Shown here: piece by piece, positions 1 through 6,367 of the stretch | Numbering within the stretch: position 1 is the first letter of the stretch | How the letters are laid out: every line of letters starts with the position of its first letter | From: Larix sibirica | Lineage: Eukaryota > Streptophyta > Pinopsida > Pinales > Pinaceae | Reading direction: 5' to 3' | Assembly (NCBI GenBank): GCA_004151065.3 | Contig: NWUY0300018786.1 | Coordinates: forward strand, 16,350 to 27,699 | Length of the DNA stretch: 11,350 bases | Translations under genes and position numbers: made by a program | Notes under the pieces: model-generated | What the model saw: only the letters and a program-made list of their open reading frames with translations | The model's database searches: none | What the model was told of the DNA's origin: nothing

Positions 1-10
1 TAAAAAGTAA

Positions 11-250
11 TTAAATTACACCTCTTTGGTGATTGTGAATTGGGCACAAAAACTGTGCTCCTTGCAGGTTGTTTCTCTGTATCCTTGGAGTAGGTGTACT
101 GGAGAGCTCATTGCTTCTTTTCATGGTATATCTTTTGAGCATATCTCTAGGGAGCATAGCATTGATGCAGATTCTCTTTTGAAATTAGCTCCGGGTGATG
201 TTGAAGGTTTCCTTCACTGGGAGGAATTATTGGAAAATTCCCTTGAATAA
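11..250 (+). pseudogene. RNase H domain relic of a LINE-like retroelement
   Basis: This open stretch follows a stop at 8-10 and ends at TAA 248-250. It encodes about 79 residues that read like the C-terminal half of the RNase H domain found at the end of plant LINE polyproteins. Visible landmarks are VIVNWAQK near the start, ISFEHISREH in the middle, then DADSLLK, which matches the usual 'F-x-H-I-x-R-E-x-N-x-x-A-D-x-L-S-K' pattern, and a final LHWEELLENSLE tail. The catalytic Asp of the last motif (in DADSLLK) is present, but the usual Asn after the RE pair is Ser here (REHSIDAD). The upstream domain is cut off by the window edge and by the stop at 8-10, so this is a fragment, probably dead. 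The family assignment comes from pattern memory and was not searched. Confidence 0.55.
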
Positions 251-1140
251 TAGGACTCGGTCTTCATCCTGTCTTAATTTGGTCAGATGCTGATGCTATA
301 ATTCAACATTATTGTCTCTCTTGCCTCAGGCATTGATGGTTGTGTTGGCTCTATTGATCCTTAGCCTTTTGTTCAACAAAGGTTGTTGTTTCAATATTAT
401 GTTTTGTGGTTCTTTCTGAATGGGAGTTCTGTTTTGTTTTGGGTTGGGCCTGATAGTTTTTTTATCATGGATGTTTTCAGTTGGCCCTTGGACTTATGCA
501 GTCACACATTATGCACTTTTTGGTTCCTAAATGAATAACAAAAGTACTGCTTTTTTTTTGCTTGAAAATCAAGAAATTGGATCCCTCTCGGTGCTTGATA
601 GATCTGGGTTTAAGATGGATCTATGCTAGTTGTGTATGGAGATAGTCCCCCTTCTAACATAAAGGTGGATTGGTTGATGGGTGATTATGTTAACTTGTTC
701 AATTTCAAGGTGATTACAATTGCTTGCTTGACCTTCCATTCCCTCGTCATTTGTTGTTTTTTTTTTGGTTTCAAAGGGGAATCGACAACACGCCTTTGTC
801 ATATCCACTTAGTAGTGGGTTCCGGTTATCACCTCTCTAACCCTTCTCCACCTGAGGAAATTTGGGCTGCCTGGAGGGAGACAAACAAGGGTACATAGGT
901 TTTGAAACATTGACCTCCTACCGTGAATGGTGTAAATGCATGACAAATTACTCATTTTCTCACATCTCAAAATAATAGCACGAAAAACCAACATTTTTGA
1001 CTTGAAATCTAACATGAATCATTATATCATATATATACATTGCACAATCGAGTTGCAATAGGTGTATTCAAGAGTGATGAATCCATTTTTACATTTTACC
1101 ACAATTTTATTAATTCAAATTGCAAATTTTCAACAACTAC
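251..1140. other. Non-coding stretch after the RNase H relic
   Basis: No supported gene is seen here. The T-rich part to about 560 could be the 3' untranslated tail of the retroelement whose RNase H relic ends at 250, but I cannot place a poly(A) end or target-site duplication. The open frames on both strands between 623 and 1015 have no recognisable domain. A 30-bp piece at 599-628 recurs at 6091-6120 and is listed separately. Confidence 0.5.
599..628 (+). repeat. 30-bp segment recurring at the duplication junction
   Basis: This segment matches 6091-6120 at 29 of 30 bases; the only change is C at 604 against A at 6096. The match extends a few bases leftward if the N at 6090 is ignored. Its second occurrence directly precedes the second copy of the large repeat, so it bears on how that junction formed. 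It could be part of a dispersed repeat. Confidence 0.8.
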
Positions 1141-1262
1141 CATTTATTATACATCAACAATGACCAAGTGGACCTATTCCATGATTATGGCCACATTACT
1201 ATCATTTATTATCCACAAACTACCAAAATAAACCTATTCCATGATTATAGACACATTACAAA
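1141..1262. repeat. Two-unit tandem repeat, about 60 bp per unit
   Basis: Units 1141-1202 and 1203-1262 both begin CATTTATTAT and both contain ACCTATTCCATGATTAT (1172 and 1232), followed by near-identical CACATTA stretches. The units differ by substitutions and small indels, so this is an old, decaying duplication in AT-rich DNA. No coding role is visible. Confidence 0.75.
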
Positions 1263-1346
1263 CATTATCCCCTTAGATACTTTCTAGATATCCCAAATTA
1301 TTCTCATACCCAAATCGCTTAACAAAATATAACACACAGAACCCAC

Positions 1347-1446
1347 CTACTTCCCTTATCCATTATCCATTATCCATTTATATTCACCTCTGAAATAAAC
1401 CCACTCTACTTCCCTTATCCATTTATATTGACCTCTGAAATGAACC
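1347..1446. repeat. Tandem repeat with an inner 7-bp array
   Basis: CTACTTCCCTTATCCAT starts at 1347 and again at 1406, each followed by TTATATT(C/G)ACCTCTGAAAT. The first unit is longer because TATCCAT is repeated three times in a row, while the second unit has it once. This looks like slippage inside a minisatellite. It directly abuts the next repeat block. Confidence 0.75.
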
Positions 1447-1516
1447 TCAAATTCTCTGACAAGTGTACTTTAGTTTGACACCTCAAATTCAATGACAAGT
1501 GTATTTTGGTTTGACC
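1445..1516. repeat. 36-bp direct tandem repeat, two units
   Basis: Units 1445-1480 and 1481-1516 are both 36 bp and share CCTCAAATTC, then TGACAAGTGTA, then TTTGAC, with a handful of substitutions. They lie about 610-680 bp before the start codon of the UVR-ApaG gene. They could fall in its distal promoter, but no known element is recognised. Confidence 0.8.
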
Positions 1517-1867
1517 TTCACCTCTATATATATGACAACAAATAAATAACCTTGTGGTGGACCACTATGCAAGGATCGTGTGCCGCTCGACGGGAAAATA
1601 TTAAAATACATGATAGTAAATCATCTAATACACTATTTTGNCAAAAAAATAACCAGAAAGGATGGAACTGTGCCTTGCCCGAAAATTTTCGTCGCACTTA
1701 GGGAGTAATTTGAGTGCCCGTTATCACACGCCTTTGTAATATGGTTTTAATATCTTATCCTATCAAGAATACACGTCATCGTACGAATTAATATCAATGG
1801 AAATTTAAACTCTATCTAATTCCAAACCGCCGTCAAATTTTAAACCAGGGGTGAATGAATTGGAATC

Positions 1868-1875
1868 AAACCCTA
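1868..1875 (+). promoter_or_regulatory. Telo-box-like motif
   Basis: AAACCCTA lies about 250 bp before the start codon at 2124. Telo-boxes are known plant promoter elements near transcription starts. The match is short and a chance occurrence is possible. Another AACCCTAAC lies in intron 4, where it would have no such role. Confidence 0.35.
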
Positions 1876-1952
1876 GGGTGCAGTCCAAACCCCTGCACCC
1901 AGATAGATATTGACATTCGTGCTTTATCGCGAGAAATGTAAACAACACGAAG

Positions 1953-2024
1953 ATGCCGCCTTGTTTTCCTTCCTGCTATAACAGCGAAGATGATTCTTTC
2001 TGCAAAGAATTCTTCGTCGTTTGA
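1953..2024 (+). promoter_or_regulatory. Upstream ORF of 23 codons in the putative leader
   Basis: An ATG at 1953 opens a 23-codon frame that stops at TGA 2022-2024, about 100 bp before the main start. The peptide begins MPPCFP and is rich in Asp, Phe and Cys. It matters only if transcription begins upstream of 1953, which is not known. Confidence 0.25.
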
Positions 2025-2044
2025 CATAATAATTGATCCAGACG

Positions 2045-2095
2045 ATGAAGCAGAGGTCCAGAATTGAGACCGAAGAGAAAAACGTTCCACACTAA
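2045..2095 (+). promoter_or_regulatory. Upstream ORF of 16 codons close to the main start
   Basis: The ATG at 2045 opens MKQRSRIETEEKNVPH and stops at TAA 2093-2095, 28 bp before the main ATG at 2124. It is out of frame with the main ORF. If it is in the mRNA it could lower translation of the main frame. Conservation in relatives is unknown. Confidence 0.3.
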
Positions 2096-2123
2096 TTCTA
2101 AATTTATATCTTCAACAAAGAAA

Positions 2124-5100
2124 ATGCAAGGTGCAATTGGTAGAAGCGACATTGTGGATGCATTTTCCATGAAATACCCCATCTGCGGGGGTTTTAAAGA
2201 AGCATCAGACGCCAGAAGTTGTTCCACGGCTCGGCCGTGTCGTAGTTTTATGGTTTCCAGAAGGTTCTCAACTGCTGGTTTGATCGGTATGAAAAATTCA
2301 GGCTTTAAGGGTCTGTTTGAGAGCAATGCGAAGAATTCTGGCGGGGCTTTTAAAATTAGAGCGCAGATTGAGGATTCCGACAGCGCGGTTACCCCTGCTG
2401 AGAAAGCTGAGGCGCGCTCGAGCTTCTTATCGAGGTCTCAGACACACACTTTGCTGAAACAGCAGATGCGCGTGGCTGCACTGAACGAGGTAAGCCTGAG
2501 ATAAGGCCGCTTGCTGTAAATAGAGTTTTATGTAGTTTTTGCTTTAAGAATTACGTTGAGGCAATTTCTTGTAAATAGTTGTGAGAAGATAACCATACAT
2601 CTAATGAATTTGATCTTCGGGTAGATTTTGATAATAATGCATCTCGATTATTAATTCGTGGTAAATTTGAGTAAAACACATGAGAAGAGGGCCAATTTCC
2701 ATGGACTATTCTGCTTTCAAGGCTTAAGACGAGGTAAATTTAAGTAGTGTGCGGAATCATGCCTGTTGTTAGTGAAGTTTACCTTAGCACAATAGATGAT
2801 GTCTTCTATTTGCACAAATTTACCTTAGTAAGAAAGATGATGCTTATTGTCAATAGAATTACTGTAGTGTGCGAAGTATGGACGCTATACTGAAAAATTC
2901 CCTCTGGCAGGGTGATCTGTGGGAAATGGCTTAAAAGTAGCATTTGACTACGGAGAACTAAGGGCCTCTATCTTAGCCTTGAATTAGTGTCATCCAGAGT
3001 AAACTTTTGTGCAGGATTACAAAGAAGCTGCCCGTATACGAGATGCGTTGAAGGTGATGGAAGACCAGGAGCCTGCACTGCGCCTTCAGAATTTGTTAAA
3101 ACAGGCTATTTCCGAGGAGAGGTTTGAAGTAATTTTCTTGGCTTTGTGTTTATTTTGAGGCTTGCACTTTCTGCATTAAAGGAGTGACATGCTTTCCTTT
3201 GGTGTGGAATATTGGCCAAAGTTAATTATTCACAGAGTAAGAAATGCATAAACGGGAAAAGCTCATGCAAAATATAAGTTTCTTCTAGTAACAGTTTCTT
3301 TCTTTGCTATTTCACTAGAGGAGACTTTTGATTGATGTTATTTTAGATCAGTAGAGTGTTGGTTGGCTTTGTAAAGCAATAAAATAAGAGTTGTAGAAGT
3401 GTCTTGAATCTATAAGGAAAAGGAGCCATGTTTTTAGTATTCTACATTCTATGGAAAAGCTTGGTGTTGCTGCAAGGAAAAAAATAAGAAGAGTTTGAAG
3501 CAAATTGATTTTTAAAATGTGCTTCTAGATATTCAGCTGGCTAAATTTATCCTTGACATCGTTCCTGCTGATGGCACTATTGACAGGATGCTGCTAAATA
3601 CAGAAATGAGCTCGAGCTGATTGCACTTGACGCACTTCTTAAGTGCTTCAGTGATACAACTACAATTGTAAGTGCTTCAGGGATACTTTCATTCCTCATT
3701 TATTAGTAATCCTAATTGAGAATATGGAGCTGTCTCAGGTCGTTCGCCAAAGTATTTGGCTTTCAATGTCAAGGATTTGGAACATGTTGAGAACTATTCA
3801 TCTTGGACTGTTCACTGAAGGAAGAAGTTTTCTTGCATGCCAGGGAATCAGGGTACAGGTAAGGAGTGTCTATGTGAAAGGACGAAGTCAGCCTTCTAAA
3901 GGGCAATATTTCTTTGCTTATCGTATAAGAATCAGCAATGGTTCTAATCGTCCAGTTCAGCTGGTTCGTAGGCATTGGGCAATTACAGATGCAACTGGAA
4001 AAACTGAACATATATGGTAGGTCATCTTCTTTTGTAGTGTGTCCTATTCATGTGCAATTTTGTTAGAGTTTTAACTTTAAATTTCTTCATACAATACACT
4101 GGACTTAACTTGTTTGTGGAGAACTAAAGTCTAAAACAATCAATAAAACATTTTTCCCACTAAGGGAAACGTTCCCTCCATAAGTAAATATAAACAATCT
4201 TGCTTTAAACCTCTAGACATTCCCAGGTAAACAAGATTCAATTCGCATCAAATCACTTGAGATTTGAAGCTTGAAGTGTTACAATCTAGTGTTTGATCTC
4301 ATTTCAAATGCAGGTTATGGCATCAGTGACAAGCAGGGATTCATCCTCACGCTGTACCAAGGAGGCTGGGGAGGTCCCAGAGGCTAGAAGTACATGGTAC
4401 ACCAGGTGTGTCAGGGGACACAGTGGGGTACATCCCCATATCAAATTTTGCTGTCCCCTGCAAATGCAGATATTCAGAAGTACGTTGTTAGTCAGTGTAC
4501 CTCTGGATGTCCTCGCTGCTGGGCATCTGTTAGAGTGAATTTAAAAAGAGATACGCAAAATAAACCCTAACAGAAACTCTAAACTGAAACAGAAACTTCA
4601 TTTTCAAGATGTATTTCTGGTTCTGAGCAGTGACTGGAAGCTCAGTGGTTGACAACTCATAACAGCAGAGGATTTTTTGGCATTTTTTCTCTGGATTTGA
4701 AATTGAAAACGTTGGAGAGGCATTCTAAAATCAAATTTTAGCTTTCTTGTGGGCAAAATTTGTGACAGTAGTGGATTTTTGGCAACCTCTTACTAGAACA
4801 GTGGCTGGAAACCTGTAACAACAGTGATTTTTTTGCTGATTTCACATTAAAATCCACCTGCAAATTGCTGGAAAGTTAATTTCTCTAGCCCATGGGTTGT
4901 TGCTTTCACAAATGATTTTCAGCGTGTTTCTTAAAATCTAACTCATTTGTGATTCGATGTTTGTTATTAATCATTAACCATGAATACAAAATTTCAAATA
5001 TTTTTATATTTTTAAATTTCTATTAAGTATTATTTTCTATATTAGCGGCAGGGTTCCCTATGGTAGGGTATAACTCCTGTTGTAACCTGCCTTACCCTGA

Positions 5101-5843
5101 AGTTTGAGGTGTCTTTGGGTATGTGCCCCTGTATTGGAAACTTGGTGGAACATTGGATTGAATTCACCAAAAAAAATTCAGTATTATGCGATGGACAACA
5201 TTTGCAAAAGTTGTGAGGTTAAGGAATGCTTTTTGTAAGTGATATCTTATGCAATGACGATGAATTTTCTTGTGAATAAAGTTTGTATGGTAGACATCTG
5301 TTGAGAAAAAATTGTCAAAGAAATAGGTCTTTTTCTCTGTCAGTCCACTAGCTTTCTCATTAATTGTTAAACAACAGAAATTTGCACAAGAAAATTAATG
5401 CCTACAAATATTGTTGAAAGTGGAATTTAATGGTTAGTCTTTCTCTATGTTTTTCTAATCGAGTAGCTTTGGTCATACTCAAATTTTGGATTCTGTTAAT
5501 CAGGGGCATTGGGGTTATTGGAGAGCAGCCAGTACTACTTCCTGGGACCAGTTTTGAGTATTCATCAGCTTGTCCTGTGGGAACTGCAACTGGAAAGATG
5601 GTATGCGAGCATATCTAGCTAACTTTCCTCTCAATTTCGTTTTTTTTTCTTCCAATTCAAGTTTTTCAATCCAGAATTAAAAAATAAGTTTTAAACTGAG
5701 AATTGCAAACAGTCTGATGATTTGATGTATAACAGGAAGGTGACTTTGGGATGAAGTATGTTGATAAGGTCCGTTCAGATCTTTTTAATGTTCTTATTGG
5801 TCCCTTTGCTCTTTCTGTTGATGGCGATGAGGATTCTATATAA
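2124..5843 (+). CDS. UVR-motif and ApaG (DUF525) domain protein, probably plastid-targeted, six exons
   Basis: Exons are 2124-2489, 3015-3128, 3587-3667, 3844-4016, 5504-5600 and 5736-5843. They join in frame to 939 nt, giving 312 residues and a TAA stop. All five introns are GT-AG; their phases are 0, 0, 0, 2 and 0. Residues 1 to about 75 are rich in Ser, Arg, Lys and Gly and poor in acids, like a chloroplast transit peptide; a mitochondrial target is the alternative. Residues 110-137 ([15 protein letters not shown]) and about 148-172 ([13 protein letters not shown]) are two UVR-type helical motifs, the kind found in UvrB/UvrC and Clp-related adaptors. Residues 188-312 form a full ApaG domain, starting [11 protein letters not shown] and including [17 protein letters not shown], the GxGxxG motif GIGVIG (246-251), and the [20 protein letters not shown] and EGDF signatures. 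ApaG is an Fn3-like fold also found in plant F-box proteins and PDIP38/POLDIP2. The biochemical role of the UVR-ApaG pairing is not established to my knowledge. ATG 2124 was chosen because the frame upstream has no other ATG before a stop. Confidence 0.9.
2490..3014 (+). other. Intron 1 of the UVR-ApaG gene (525 bp)
   Basis: Donor GTAAGC follows AACGAG at 2489, and acceptor TTTTGTGCAG ends at 3014. The intron is phase 0 and interrupts the first UVR motif between Glu122 and Asp123. The body is AT-rich with no embedded gene or clear element. Confidence 0.85.
3129..3586 (+). other. Intron 2 of the UVR-ApaG gene, containing the left edge of the large repeat
   Basis: Donor GTAATT follows Glu160, and acceptor TATTGACAG ends at 3586, phase 0. 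The 2694-bp direct repeat starts inside this intron at 3340, so the second gene copy keeps the 3' half of the intron and its acceptor but not the donor. Confidence 0.85.
4017..5503 (+). other. Intron 4 of the UVR-ApaG gene (1487 bp)
   Basis: Donor GTAGGT splits the Trp245 codon (phase 2) and acceptor CTGTTAATCAG ends at 5503. It is the longest intron. From about 4315 to 4540 the base composition is clearly more GC-rich than the rest of the intron and holds a nested hairpin (4412-4460). This suggests a decayed transposable element inside the intron, but I could not find terminal inverted repeats or a target-site duplication. The open frames at 4293-4538 and 5430-5618 are chance or exon-overlapping frames. 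Confidence 0.8.
4412..4460. repeat. Nested inverted repeat in intron 4
   Basis: CAGGGGACA at 4412-4420 is exactly complementary to TGTCCCCTG at 4452-4460. Inside the loop, TGGGG (4424-4428) pairs with CCCCA (4434-4438). Together they can fold into a stem with an inner hairpin. The sequence lies in the GC-rich island of the intron and may be part of an old element. No terminator or RNA gene function is implied. Confidence 0.7.
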
Positions 5844-5947
5844 CATTTAGCAAAGGAGAAGAAATTGTAAATTTGAAAAGTTGCTTTTGTCATACTTCAC
5901 GGATATTTTTGTGATATTTGTGCTTTTCGGCCCACATGCAATTGTGG

Positions 5948-5953
5948 AATAAA
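5948..5953 (+). terminator. Candidate poly(A) signal, copy 1
   Basis: AATAAA lies 105 bp after the stop at 5843, inside the repeat, so copy 2 has the same hexamer. Plant poly(A) signals are loose, so the true cleavage site is not fixed. Confidence 0.45.
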
Positions 5954-6033
5954 GAGAGCATCTCTGTTAGAAGATCATGGAAGAGCTTTACCTGGAAAGT
6001 GAATGGAAAATCTGACGGATTGAGCAACACAAT

Positions 6034-6120
6034 AAATTACGATCTCTCGGGATTGCTTCAAGTAAACTAATAACAATATGACATATCTGNTAGATATGGG
6101 TTTAAGATGGATCTATGCTA
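6034..6120. other. Junction between the two repeat copies, with one undetermined base
   Basis: The 87 bp between the copies have two parts. Positions 6034-6089 match nothing else I can see in the window. Position 6090 is N, and 6091-6120 copy 599-628 at 29 of 30 bases. The N separates these two parts exactly. This is what a scaffold join between two contigs would look like, but filler DNA at a rearrangement breakpoint could also give it. Confidence 0.85.
6091..6120 (+). repeat. 30-bp segment shared with 599-628
   Basis: It has one mismatch (A at 6096) to 599-628 and sits immediately before the second large repeat copy. At 6121 the sequence switches without overlap from the 599-628 type to the 3340 type; I see no shared bases at the switch point. 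Confidence 0.85.
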
Positions 6121-6367
6121 ATTTTAGATCAGTAGACTGTTGGTTGACTTTGTAAAGCAATAAAATAAGAGTTGTAGAAGTGTCTTGAATCTATAAGGAA
6201 AAGGAGCCATGTTTTTAGTATTCTACATTCTATGGAAAAGCTTGGTGTTGCTGCAAGGAAAAAAATAAGAAGAGTTTGAAGCAAATTGATTTTTAAAATG
6301 TGCTTCTAGATATTCAGCTGGCTAAATTTATCCTTGACATCGTTCCTGCTGATGGCACTATTGACAG

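Larger units (their letters stand above)
1517..2123 (+). promoter_or_regulatory. Probable promoter and 5' leader of the UVR-ApaG gene
   Basis: This gene-free stretch precedes the start codon at 2124. A telo-box-like AAACCCTA sits at 1868-1875, a motif common in plant promoters of housekeeping, translation-related and plastid genes. A TATA-like CTATATATAT lies at 1524-1533, but it is about 600 bp from the start codon and cannot be tied to a transcription start. From about 1930 the composition becomes richer in GA and coding-like, which fits a transcribed leader. There is one undetermined base at 1641. The transcription start cannot be fixed from sequence. Confidence 0.45.
3340..6033 (+). repeat. 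Large direct repeat, copy 1 (2694 bp)
   Basis: Every position recurs 2781 bases downstream with no indel. I found only four differences: G3356/C6137, G3366/A6147, G3853/A6634 and T5993/C8774. The unit covers the end of intron 2, exons 3-6, the stop and the 3' UTR. Similarity begins and ends abruptly: 3339 is T against A at 6120, and from 6034 on the two flanks are unrelated. Introns and exons are equally identical, so the copies are very young or are two versions of one locus. Confidence 0.97.

Noticed and set aside
623-1015. Overlapping open frames on both strands (623-898 plus, 626-808 and 809-1015 minus)
   Set aside because: No recognisable domain. They mirror each other on opposite strands, and the composition is what AT-rich non-coding DNA gives by chance.
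2064-2123. Extension of exon 1 upstream through a TTG start
   Set aside because: The frame is open from 2064 but has no ATG before 2124. Nuclear plant genes rarely start at TTG, and ATG 2124 already gives a normal-looking targeting region.
1866-2326. Minus-strand frames at 1866-2090 and 1976-2326
   Set aside because: They are shadows of exon 1 and the leader, whose plus-strand frame is supported by spliced domain continuity.
4293-4538. 81-residue plus-strand frame in intron 4, repeated at 7074-7319
   Set aside because: It is inside the intron of a well-supported gene and has no known domain. Conservation between the copies is again explained by the duplication.
4315-5170. A complete DNA transposon in intron 4
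   Set aside because: Comparing the start of the GC-rich island with the reverse complement of the region near 5040-5150 showed no terminal inverted repeats, and no target-site duplication was found.
5666-5893. Minus-strand 75-residue frame, repeated at 8447-8674
   Set aside because: It lies opposite exon 6 and the 3' UTR. Its exact recurrence is due only to the large repeat and is not evidence of selection.
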